A DNA stretch of 22,502 nucleotides, from contig CAZSRX010000047.1 in the NCBI GenBank assembly GCA_964609675.1, positions 1 through 22,502 on the forward strand, read 5' to 3'. Positions 1 through 7,786 of the stretch are shown here, piece by piece. This DNA is from CAZSRX01 sp964609675 [NCBI: uncultured Bacteroidota bacterium]. Lineage in GTDB: Bacteria; CLD3; SB21. Under the pieces are notes generated by a model. It saw only the letters and a list, made by a program, of their open reading frames with translations, was not told where the DNA came from and did no database searches. Numbering within the stretch: position 1 is the first letter of the stretch; the number at the start of each line of letters is the position of its first letter. A program made the translations under genes and the position numbers.

Positions 1-36
1 GGTATGGTCTTCTAACTTACCATTTATTATTCCCAT
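1..36 (-). CDS. Possible start of a further gene in the island operon (partial)
   Basis: An ATG on the minus strand at 36-34 opens a frame (M-G-I-I-N-G-K-L-E-D-H-T) that stays open to the window edge, only 12 codons. It lies 58 bp downstream of the radical-SAM stop, in the same direction. Like the other island genes it has no Shine-Dalgarno sequence but an A/T-rich leader. The piece is too short to identify, and chance is a real alternative. Confidence 0.25.
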   Translation of the reverse strand, partial: MGIINGKLEDHT

Positions 37-94
37 TTACACAAAAATCTTTACAGTACCTATCGAACTGGCCGGTGCGGCTTTGGCAATGTGT

Positions 95-679
95 TTATAA
101 AATGGGTTGGCTTTCTATTTGTAATGATTTAAACAAGTTTTCATGAGGGAAACCGAATATTTCTATTTTACCAAAATCATCAATAGAAAATTCAACATAG
201 TTTGAATTTATATTTTTAAAGTTGTTGTATCGCACAGTTAGATAATGAATTTCTTGATTAGTTGAGCCAATCCATTGATGATTCAATGTCCGCTTTGTTT
301 TGTCGTAACGCCCTGTAATGAGAATATCCAAATTTTCTAGTATTAAGGTCATTTGCTTTTCTTCAATTTCAAATATTTCGTAACCTGTGAAAAGCATCGT
401 GCTTAAACCAAGTTTTCTGCATTCCACTAACAATTCAAGGACTTCATCAAATTGGTCTAATGGTTCGCCACCCAGTAAGGTTATTCCTTCAATGTAGTTG
501 ATTTCGTTTTTTATTTTGCAAAGCAATTCTTGAACAGATAAGATGGTTTTGTTTTCAAAACTCCACATTTCTTTATTCCAACAACCTCTGCAACGAATAG
601 AACAGCCCTGAACCCAAATTACAAATCTGCATCCCGGTCCGTAAATAAAACTATGTTCTTCTATGTGGGCTATGTTCAT
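95..679 (-). CDS. NrdG-like radical SAM / 4Fe-4S single-cluster protein
   Basis: The 194-residue protein carries the radical-SAM cysteine motif CxxxCxxC (C26, C30, C33) in the context WVQGCSIRCRGCWN. That context, with YGPG just before it, is characteristic of the NrdG/glycyl-radical-activase branch. A GGEPL motif at 70-74 fits the SAM-binding 'GGE' motif. The length matches small activases that hold only the core domain and no auxiliary clusters. By family it should bind [4Fe-4S] and S-adenosylmethionine and make a 5'-deoxyadenosyl radical. No glycyl-radical enzyme, the usual partner, is visible in the window, so its substrate is unknown; a partner encoded by the operon or a nucleic acid is possible. 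It is the last complete gene of the operon and starts 1 nt after the DUF1257 stop. No Shine-Dalgarno sequence is seen. Confidence 0.85.
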   Translation of the reverse strand: MNIAHIEEHSFIYGPGCRFVIWVQGCSIRCRGCWNKEMWSFENKTILSVQELLCKIKNEINYIEGITLLGGEPLDQFDEVLELLVECRKLGLSTMLFTGYEIFEIEEKQMTLILENLDILITGRYDKTKRTLNHQWIGSTNQEIHYLTVRYNNFKNINSNYVEFSIDDFGKIEIFGFPHENLFKSLQIESQPIL

Positions 680-680
680 A

Positions 681-1160
681 CTAGTAGGTGTTTCGAACTA
701 ACACTAATTTTATTTTGCCTTTTACATTTTCTTCCTTTACTGAATAACCCTTTTCTTTTGCTTTGGCAATAATGGCTTGCTTTTGCTTCTCAACAAAGGC
801 TTTTCTTTCGTTTTCTAATCTTATACGTTCTTCTTCTTGCCTTTGCTTTTCTAGTTCTTCCATTTTCTGGTTATAGAAAAAATTATATTTCTCTTCAACT
901 GCTTTTAGAAAACTACTGACCGTTTTATACTCTTTGAAATTCAAGTTTCTCCAAAAATAGTGCTCTCTGTTGGCACTAGAATCGTGTTGTAAGACAAATC
1001 TTCCATTTACAAGCACAAATTTTTGATTACCATAGAAATCAACTCTCTCTGTAACTATTTCATTCCCTTGCAAAGTGTATTTGCACCCAATGGCATCAAG
1101 AGCTTGCAAAAGAAATTCTTGATTGATAAATGGGGTTATGGTTTTAACTATTGCACTCAT
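681..1160 (-). CDS. DUF1257 / Ycf35-family protein
   Basis: The 159-residue protein resembles the DUF1257 family, whose plastid and cyanobacterial member is Ycf35. The N-terminus (VKTITPFINQEFLLQALDAI, residues 5-24) has the family's pattern of a short strand followed by 'xxLLxxALxxxG'. The C-terminus (AKEKGYSVKEENVKGKIKLV) has the family's closing 'GYxVxEExxxG.I.LVxRR' strands. Between them lies a highly charged helix (about 97-135, rich in E, K, R and Q), which makes the protein longer than the 120-130 residues I recall for Ycf35. The biochemical function of the family is unknown. Its ATG overlaps the TGA of the DUF2997 gene (ATGA, 1160-1157), so the two are probably translationally coupled. 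The assignment is by remembered sequence pattern. Confidence 0.75.
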   Translation of the reverse strand: MSAIVKTITPFINQEFLLQALDAIGCKYTLQGNEIVTERVDFYGNQKFVLVNGRFVLQHDSSANREHYFWRNLNFKEYKTVSSFLKAVEEKYNFFYNQKMEELEKQRQEEERIRLENERKAFVEKQKQAIIAKAKEKGYSVKEENVKGKIKLVLVRNTY

Positions 1161-1363
1161 AATTTTTTATTTTGAATTTTATTTTGTGATTTCAATTCAT
1201 TACCCTGATAAAACTCATCTGTCTTGGTAATAGAATCTAAATCAGCTAAATCGCCTAACAGTTTTTGTAATTCGTCAAGGCACATTTCGCCTTTAATGCC
1301 CTCAGTTGAAGCATTTATTTTTCCGCTTTCGTCAATGATAATGACTATTCTTTGTTCTGCCAT
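1157..1363 (-). CDS. DUF2997 family miniprotein
   Basis: This 68-residue protein matches the remembered DUF2997 pattern: a beta strand (RIVIIIDESGKI), a second strand, the conserved GxKGxxC turn (G23-IKGEMC), a helix with 'LxxLLGDL', and a closing 'xxTDEFYQ' segment. DUF2997 proteins are small, of unknown function, and I recall them next to DUF1257 genes. That is exactly the arrangement here, with a 4-nt ATGA overlap. The last 16 residues are K/N/Q-rich and probably disordered. Its start lies 4 nt after the stop of the coiled-coil protein. It probably acts as a partner or adaptor of the DUF1257 protein, which is inference from adjacency. Confidence 0.75.
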   Translation of the reverse strand: MAEQRIVIIIDESGKINASTEGIKGEMCLDELQKLLGDLADLDSITKTDEFYQGNELKSQNKIQNKKL

Positions 1364-1367
1364 ATAG

Positions 1368-3149
1368 TTAATTTTTGATTGTACATAATTTCGCTTTCAA
1401 TCTTTCTGCCTCTATTTTACCTTGCTCGTATTCCTCCCAAAATTCAATTGCCAGATAAGTTTGATTACCTAACTGATAGAGTTTTCCAATTTTGGGTAAT
1501 TGTGGCAAATCTGGAACCGTAAGCGACTTAACGGAAATTGAACTTTGTTCTGATGGCTCTTTTGAAATAAATTCTGAAAGGGATGACTTTGTTTCGTTTT
1601 GTTGATTGGATTTAATCTTCTCATTCTCTTTTCGTTTTATCTCATCCTCTATCCGCTTTATCTCTCTTTGAATACTTTCAACTTCTGATTTTAATTTACT
1701 AATAAAAACCAGATTCTGAATTTCATTTAATTCAGATAGTTTGGCTTCAGCCTCTTCTGCTTCCTTTGGATTCTTTTGTTTGTTCTTATGTCCTGATTTT
1801 TGTTGCCATTCATTTTTAATTTTGCCTAATGATGACTCTTCAAGGTTATGCTTTTTAAGAAAGACCTTTAATTTTTCTTTAGATTCACTCTCCTTTTCGT
1901 TTAGTTCTTCTTGTTTTTTTGTTAATTCTTCTTGTTTAGTTTTTTTCTTTTCTTTTAAATCTTCTATTTCTTCATCCAATTTTGCTTTATTGTCCTCTTG
2001 TTCAATCTCGCTAATTTCATTATTTACTTGAGTATATATTGCGCTTATTTTTGCTATATTCTCTTTTAAATCACGTTCATTAATATTAGCAAAGTCGACT
2101 TTTTTTAAATCTTCTATATCTGACTTGAGTTTGTTGAATGTGTTTTTCTTGCCAAGAAAATATCTTGATAATGCTTTTGAAATAGTTTTTTCTTTCTTTT
2201 CAGCTTCTTTGATTTTAGTTAATATTGTTTCAAGATGATTATTGATTTTGTTTGTTTCATTTTTCCACTTATCATATAGTGGACTTTTATCGCATTTATC
2301 AGGTAGATAAAAAGGTTCGTTTGTCCAAAAATATTCAATTCGGCAAGAAATTCCATCATCTGATAAGTCAGGGGTATATTTTTCAAATTCATTAAGCGGA
2401 GGCAATTCATTCAAACTTATGTTCCCTAGTTCTTTTTTTTCTTCCTGTTTAATAAGAATAGGAGGTTGATTTTCCTTCCTTAATGGTACAATCAATTTAT
2501 TTGCTAATTCTCCCCTTTTGCTCTTTTCAACAAAATCAAACAAAGTTGCATAAACAAAATCTTTATCTCCATACTCTTTTGTATCGTGAAATACGTCTAT
2601 CGGCTTTGATTCAATATTTAGATGTTTCTCTTCTTCAAGGATTCCCTTTTTAGCTGTTTCCCAAAATTGAAAACAGAAATGACGAAACAACTCCTTCACT
2701 TCATTATTGTTGATTTCTATTAAAACTTGATTTGAATCTGTGAGTGAGTTTTCTGTTAAATGACCAGAAAAGAATATTCCCTTTGGTTGATTGGAATTCG
2801 GATTCACTAGAATAAAGGAACCCGTGTTTTGAAGTTCGTAACGTATCAAGCATAGACCATTTAAGGCTTTTAATTCAGGCGAGTATTGGTTTACAAGAAT
2901 GTAGATTTTCACTTCTCTGCCTCTTGCGGTATCAAATATTAGCTTGATTATTTGTTTGTCTGTTAAAGCTACGGACTGAATGCAAATAAATCCTTCGGTA
3001 ACCGATTGTAACAAATTAATGATTTGTTGCTTATAGTTTTGGCTAACTGAATGAAATTTGCCATCCTTAACCCGCCAAAAATTTACCAATGGTTCATTGC
3101 TGTAATCAACGACCTTAGATTTGGATATTGGGAGAATCTTATTTGCCAT
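1368..3149 (-). CDS. Degenerate PLD-like domain plus long coiled-coil protein
   Basis: The 593-residue protein has three parts. Residues about 35-160 have the fold pattern of a phospholipase-D half-domain: helix 'QQIINLLQSV', strand 'FICIQSVALTD', 'GREVKIYILVNQY', then 'GIFFSGHLTENSLTDSNQVLIEI', which aligns with the PLD 'GSANLTxxSxxxNxE' segment. The catalytic HxK(x4)D motif is absent: the expected place reads NTGSFILVNPN, and the GSAN asparagine is His129. Residues about 295-425 and 465-525 are dense K/E coiled coil, separated by a short linker. The C-terminal 50 residues (PDLPQLPKIGKLYQLGNQTY) look like a small globular tail. It probably acts as a scaffold or nucleic-acid-binding subunit rather than a nuclease. 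The gene overlaps the upstream 504-residue gene by 11 nt. Confidence 0.65.
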   Translation of the reverse strand: MANKILPISKSKVVDYSNEPLVNFWRVKDGKFHSVSQNYKQQIINLLQSVTEGFICIQSVALTDKQIIKLIFDTARGREVKIYILVNQYSPELKALNGLCLIRYELQNTGSFILVNPNSNQPKGIFFSGHLTENSLTDSNQVLIEINNNEVKELFRHFCFQFWETAKKGILEEEKHLNIESKPIDVFHDTKEYGDKDFVYATLFDFVEKSKRGELANKLIVPLRKENQPPILIKQEEKKELGNISLNELPPLNEFEKYTPDLSDDGISCRIEYFWTNEPFYLPDKCDKSPLYDKWKNETNKINNHLETILTKIKEAEKKEKTISKALSRYFLGKKNTFNKLKSDIEDLKKVDFANINERDLKENIAKISAIYTQVNNEISEIEQEDNKAKLDEEIEDLKEKKKTKQEELTKKQEELNEKESESKEKLKVFLKKHNLEESSLGKIKNEWQQKSGHKNKQKNPKEAEEAEAKLSELNEIQNLVFISKLKSEVESIQREIKRIEDEIKRKENEKIKSNQQNETKSSLSEFISKEPSEQSSISVKSLTVPDLPQLPKIGKLYQLGNQTYLAIEFWEEYEQGKIEAERLKAKLCTIKN

Positions 3150-4653
3150 TTTTCATTTCATTCTCTAAAAAGTTCAACAATTCTTCATTAAGCAACTCTT
3201 TACTCACAGGAGTGAATACAACGCTTTGACGGATAGTTCCAAATGTGTTCGCATCAATATTTCTATCCGAAAATGTTATGTAATCAATAGAGTTGCTAAT
3301 GTTCCAAATTTGGATTTCATCCATATTGCCAATAACCAAATATCTATCGTGTGCAGGACGGTTTTTAAATATGGTCTTAAAGTCTTTGAGTTTTATTTCA
3401 GGTTTTCGTTTCTGAATAAAGTCGCTACTGTTTTCTTTGGGTAATGTATCGGTAATTACAATTTTGTTTCTGCATTTTACTGATTCTAAGAAGGCGGCTA
3501 CTGCTTTTTGTTGATGTTCTCTTACAATGTAACGGTCATAGTAGACAAAAATGGAAACTCCATTCATGCTTTCAAAATCTAATTTGCCTGCTAGTTCTTT
3601 GAAGGATAATTTTTGACCTTCTTTAAGTTCAATTGGTTTTGAAGCAAGTTTTGTTTTGGTGTTTGGATTCAAATCTAAAGGTGCGTTTAAATGCCAAAAG
3701 GCAAGCGTGTCTTTCTTTATTGTGTTACTAAAGGTTTCCGGCTTTGGTGCATCTAATGAGTTTATATAAGATTTAAAAGCATCTTTTTCGTTTGTGTCAA
3801 GAACTAAACTCTCAAAATCAGATGGGTTCAGATACTTTTTACGAAGCGATTCTGTCAACAGCCAATTCCTCCATTTTTTGGCGTCTTCAAGATTGTAAGG
3901 CATCAAAGGCACATTTTGAAACTGAACTTGAAAATCCTTCCATTTCGTTTGATGGTTGCCTTCAAAAGAATTTTTGCTTTGGTCGCTTATTTTATTAAAA
4001 GGAATTCTTAATCGTTCATTTTTTTTATCCCAATCAGGCAAAAGTTCTTCCATTTTTGATTTTAGGTCTTCCTGGCAAGGAATGGGTGTTGCTTTAAATT
4101 TTATTTGGTTTTCTCCTTTACCTAATTGACCATCGAATACGAAGTATGATTTTTCAAGATTATCCCAAGTCCAATGCAAGTCAATTACATCTTGATGATC
4201 CTTTTTTTGTCCGAAGTAATCAGTTATTGGCAAGAGTTTTAAGTTTGAAAACGGGTTACTTTCTGTAGGCAAGTAAAAGTGACCGTCACTATCGAGTATC
4301 AGATTTAATCTTTCATCATTGCTTTCTCTTGATGGCTGAACTCGTTTGAAATAAAAAATCTTGTTTCCAAAATAGGAATCTCTGTTTGTGAACCATATCT
4401 GATACTTGCCTTCTTCAACTGTTGGCAACATTCCTGATTCTTTCACCGTATTTCCTAAAGTCGTAAGTTGATATTTTTCATCATACACTTTGATATTCTT
4501 TAGGTATTCCTTAATTCTGTTTTCAATCAAAGGATTATCAAACCTCTTTCCATTCAGGTATTCCTGAATATCCTTACGCTTTATATCCTTTTCAAATCGG
4601 AGATAAACGATTGCTGATTGTAATTGTATTTGCTTGTCTAAAGTGACTTTCAT
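3139..4653 (-). CDS. Winged-helix-like and PLD-like protein
   Basis: The 504-residue protein begins with a possible winged helix (about 8-75), ending in the typical 'YQLTTLGNTVKESG' wing pattern. The middle (about 80-350) is unrecognised. Residues about 365-500 look like a PLD-superfamily half: VSIFVYYDRYI, then KIVITDT, then RPAHDRYLVIGNMDEIQIWN. The HDRY at 435-438 stands where HxK(x4)D would be; Lys is replaced by Arg and the Asp by Gly, so it is a non-canonical or inactive active site. The only sensible start is 4653, because the next Met is residue 75. This gives a 62-nt overlap with the helicase gene. The gene sits directly between the helicase and a second PLD-like protein, suggesting a helicase-PLD complex, possibly with DNA- or RNA-end recognition. 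PLD and winged-helix calls are pattern-level only. Confidence 0.6.
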   Translation of the reverse strand: MKVTLDKQIQLQSAIVYLRFEKDIKRKDIQEYLNGKRFDNPLIENRIKEYLKNIKVYDEKYQLTTLGNTVKESGMLPTVEEGKYQIWFTNRDSYFGNKIFYFKRVQPSRESNDERLNLILDSDGHFYLPTESNPFSNLKLLPITDYFGQKKDHQDVIDLHWTWDNLEKSYFVFDGQLGKGENQIKFKATPIPCQEDLKSKMEELLPDWDKKNERLRIPFNKISDQSKNSFEGNHQTKWKDFQVQFQNVPLMPYNLEDAKKWRNWLLTESLRKKYLNPSDFESLVLDTNEKDAFKSYINSLDAPKPETFSNTIKKDTLAFWHLNAPLDLNPNTKTKLASKPIELKEGQKLSFKELAGKLDFESMNGVSIFVYYDRYIVREHQQKAVAAFLESVKCRNKIVITDTLPKENSSDFIQKRKPEIKLKDFKTIFKNRPAHDRYLVIGNMDEIQIWNISNSIDYITFSDRNIDANTFGTIRQSVVFTPVSKELLNEELLNFLENEMKNGK

Positions 4654-7600
4654 TTAACTGCCTGTATGTATTTTTAGCTAATTCTCTCAAATCATCTGAT
4701 TGAGATTTGGTTAGGAAATATTCGTAATGTCCGATAATAACTAATTGAAATTTTGCTCTGGTTATTGCAACATTTAATCGGTTGGGATTATCTAAGAAAC
4801 CATCTCTTGAAGTTTGTACCATAGAAAGAAAAACTATGTCGGCTTCGTGTCCCTGAAACTTATCTACGGTGTGCAACTTGATATTGATTTTTTGTTTTCC
4901 ATTGGAAATATTGAAATTGGAAATACCATTTTCATTTCCCGTCAGTTGCTGTAACTTTTCTCTGATACGTGTTTCCTGACCTCTGTAAAAAGTAAGGCAA
5001 GCGACTGTCCACTCTTTTCCTTCCGGTTGTGGGTTTTTCTCGGCGTATTCTAAAAAAAACTTTAAGTGTTGAATTAAGACATCAACCTCTTTTTGATTAT
5101 AGTTCTTGACGGTTTTGCCCTGAACATCAATCCAAATACTTCTTTTCTCGTATTTATTGTGATTCCATTTTCTTAACTCCTCAATGTGTTTGGGGTGTTC
5201 TAAGTCCAACAAGGCATTTTCAGTTTGATAAAACTGTTCTCTCGGAAATTTGGAGATTTCAGGATGCATCCGATGCTGATAAACAAGGGTTGTTTTTCTT
5301 TTGTCTAAATCCTCCTTCTTAAACCCTTCTGACATTGTGCTTTCAAAATTCATCTTCCTGCCTGAAATACCTTTCGCTAGTGATTCCAATATGGAAGGAA
5401 AAGCCATAGATGCAATTTGATTGATTTGAGATTCAACTTTTTCTTTCTCAATAGATTTAGGAAGCAATTCTTCGATGACTTTTCCATAGTTGCCCTTTAT
5501 CCGACTTTTTCTCACCATTCTTAACTGATGTTCTCTATCGACCCGCCAAGCTACTTCCTCTGCCCAATTCTTTTCGTAGAAATATCCATTCAATTGTTTA
5601 ACCACATCCATACTGTCGTTAATTTCTCTCCCTTTTTCTTTGTATTGAAAAGGGTGTTGTTTTTGGTATGCGTTATGAGTAAAAGCGTGAGCAGATTCTG
5701 CCCATTTTGTGCTTCTCAATACTGCGTGACTTTCGGGTAATATAGATAAGATGTTGTCAAGAAGGGTATCTTCAATTAGGATTAAATCAGCAGAACTTAA
5801 TTCTAAAGTATTTAACTTATCTGGCTTGCGTAATTCAATATAATTTGTTTTTTTTGGACTATTTGACACCGCAAAAATGACTTTATTTCTGAAATCATTG
5901 TTTCTCCCTTTTTCGAACTCTTGAACAATAAATAGTAAAGTATTTTCCGAAACCGGCAAAACAAACTTGTTGTTCTTGTGGTATAGACAATCTTTTAACT
6001 TATGAAGGAAAAATACCGCTTGTTGTAATTCATAAGACAAGGGTTTTCCGTCTATTGATATTTGCTCAAAGTTGCAAACTATTTCTTCTCTATCAGTAAA
6101 AGGAGAAAGCTGCATTACATCGCCTACCAAAATCCATTTCTTTGCATACAAAGCCGGAACAATAAATTCCTGAAAAGTAGTTTTACTGCTCTCGTCTATA
6201 ATCAAATAATCAAATTCAGGAATTATTGGGGTATCCCGCCAATTCTTGCTTCTTTCCTTAAATTTTGGGTGTTGTAATATTCCGATAGTAGTTCCACATA
6301 CAAGATTTGACGCTTCTAACAATAATGTTTGGTCAATATCATTATCTTCTATCAGATTGTTGATTTGAAACTCTCTAATATATTCATTTATCCTTTTCTC
6401 GTCACCAATGCGAACAGGTAGAATGTGAAACTTATCCAGCAAAGATGTCCCATTGCGTTGTTCTTTTAATCGTTCCAAAACATTGTCAATGGCAACGTGT
6501 GTTGAACCACACAGTAAAACACGTTTACCTTGCTTGGCAAGTTGACAAATCAGTTCTAATATAACGGTAGTTTTCCCCGAGCCAGGAGGACCTTCCAAGA
6601 TGGCGAAATCAGGAGTATTGATAGCTTGATAAATAAATTTGCGTTGTTCCGCAGAACCACTGCGAGATTCATCTGTAATTACAAACCATTCGTTGATTCG
6701 ATTTCTTTCTGATGGCTGCCATTCTGTTCTGTCTCTTTTTTCAAAGAGTTTAATCAACTTGGCTTGTTCAGCAACAGGCATTTGCAATAGAGTAGAGATG
6801 GCTTCTTTTTGTTTTCTTAATGAATAGGTGTTTACTCTAACAGTTAAAATAGAGTTGTCAGGTGGAAAGCAATACTCCCAAAAAAAGCCTCCTTTCTTGG
6901 ATTCAGCTTTTCGCTTTAAAACGATTTTGTTTTCAGTTTCTATTCCCGTTGCCACCTGATATTCATTTTTCTTGTCGTCTGTGATAACTATATCATCATC
7001 AAAGAAATAACGAAGCGGAGAGAACCCAGGAATGTCATCAATCCCATTTTCATCTAATTCTAAAAGTTGAATCCAATAGGCATCTTTGCTATTTTTTCGA
7101 GTTTTCTCAATGGAAAACCTGATTTTGTTTGAAGTAACCTTTTTACCATAATCATTTGTGTCAGAAAGAGTGATACTTAAACCTTCGTTGCGGGTCGCTG
7201 AAAGCTTTGTCCCGTTTTCAAAACAAAGATTATCAAATTCAATAAAAGAACTCAATTTGTTGTCTTGAATTCGTTTTGCTTGATTGATTGGTTTTTCAGA
7301 GTAAACAACATACCGATGTGGTTCTTCTCGGATTATGATGCCTTCGGGTTTGTCGGAATTAACTACAGAAAAGTTGAGTGGCTTTTTGTTCCAAAAAAGC
7401 ATTTCGTCCGACTCAGGAACAATATCAAAAACAACATTATTTTCCTCAATGGAAAGAATCTTATGAGGATTAGCACTACCCATAATTGTGTCACCAACCT
7501 GGGCTGTGTCTATTGCTCCTTCTTCAAATTGAGTTATTGTTTGTTTTGGAATCTCAAAAAGCCCTCCAATAATTTTTAATTCCGCTGCGTTGTCAATATC

Positions 7601-7783
7601 TATCTTTTTCCATTTGGCTTTAATGTTTTCTTTCTTCTCTAATGCATTAATTGCATTTTTAAGATATACTTCAAAGGGTTCTAATGCTGCTTTAGCCGTT
7701 TTTTGAATGGCATAAGAAGCATTTAGATTTCCTTGAAAATCTCGCTCTCTGTCTTTTGGCAAATTGATGTAATACGATAACAT
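4592..7783 (-). CDS. SF1 helicase, UPF1/DNA2-like (COG1112 type)
   Basis: This 1063-residue protein has a full set of superfamily 1 motifs. Walker A is GPPGSGKT (398-405), followed by motif Ia 'CGSTHVAIDNVLERL'. Motif II is DESS (530-533) and motif III 'LVGDVMQLSPF' (552-562). Motif IV is 'YQHRMHPEIS' (835-844), motif V 'TVDKFQGHEADIV' (972-984) and motif VI 'NRLNVAITRAK' (1001-1011). It should use ATP to translocate on or unwind RNA or DNA. The N-terminal 370 residues are beta-rich and unrecognised, as in other long COG1112 proteins. About 270 residues between motifs III and IV form a large insertion. It has no fused nuclease; PLD-like domains are encoded by the next two genes instead. Proteins of this type are core components of Mokosh anti-phage systems. 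It starts 3 nt after the AAA stop. Confidence 0.9.
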   Translation of the reverse strand: MLSYYINLPKDRERDFQGNLNASYAIQKTAKAALEPFEVYLKNAINALEKKENIKAKWKKIDIDNAAELKIIGGLFEIPKQTITQFEEGAIDTAQVGDTIMGSANPHKILSIEENNVVFDIVPESDEMLFWNKKPLNFSVVNSDKPEGIIIREEPHRYVVYSEKPINQAKRIQDNKLSSFIEFDNLCFENGTKLSATRNEGLSITLSDTNDYGKKVTSNKIRFSIEKTRKNSKDAYWIQLLELDENGIDDIPGFSPLRYFFDDDIVITDDKKNEYQVATGIETENKIVLKRKAESKKGGFFWEYCFPPDNSILTVRVNTYSLRKQKEAISTLLQMPVAEQAKLIKLFEKRDRTEWQPSERNRINEWFVITDESRSGSAEQRKFIYQAINTPDFAILEGPPGSGKTTVILELICQLAKQGKRVLLCGSTHVAIDNVLERLKEQRNGTSLLDKFHILPVRIGDEKRINEYIREFQINNLIEDNDIDQTLLLEASNLVCGTTIGILQHPKFKERSKNWRDTPIIPEFDYLIIDESSKTTFQEFIVPALYAKKWILVGDVMQLSPFTDREEIVCNFEQISIDGKPLSYELQQAVFFLHKLKDCLYHKNNKFVLPVSENTLLFIVQEFEKGRNNDFRNKVIFAVSNSPKKTNYIELRKPDKLNTLELSSADLILIEDTLLDNILSILPESHAVLRSTKWAESAHAFTHNAYQKQHPFQYKEKGREINDSMDVVKQLNGYFYEKNWAEEVAWRVDREHQLRMVRKSRIKGNYGKVIEELLPKSIEKEKVESQINQIASMAFPSILESLAKGISGRKMNFESTMSEGFKKEDLDKRKTTLVYQHRMHPEISKFPREQFYQTENALLDLEHPKHIEELRKWNHNKYEKRSIWIDVQGKTVKNYNQKEVDVLIQHLKFFLEYAEKNPQPEGKEWTVACLTFYRGQETRIREKLQQLTGNENGISNFNISNGKQKINIKLHTVDKFQGHEADIVFLSMVQTSRDGFLDNPNRLNVAITRAKFQLVIIGHYEYFLTKSQSDDLRELAKNTYRQLNESHFRQANTITISNRLSPI

Positions 7784-7786
7784 TCG

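Noticed and set aside
1741-2031. Ser/Phe-rich plus-strand frame
   Set aside because: Antisense translation of the K/E-rich coiled coil, which gives Ser/Phe/Leu runs by codon complement.
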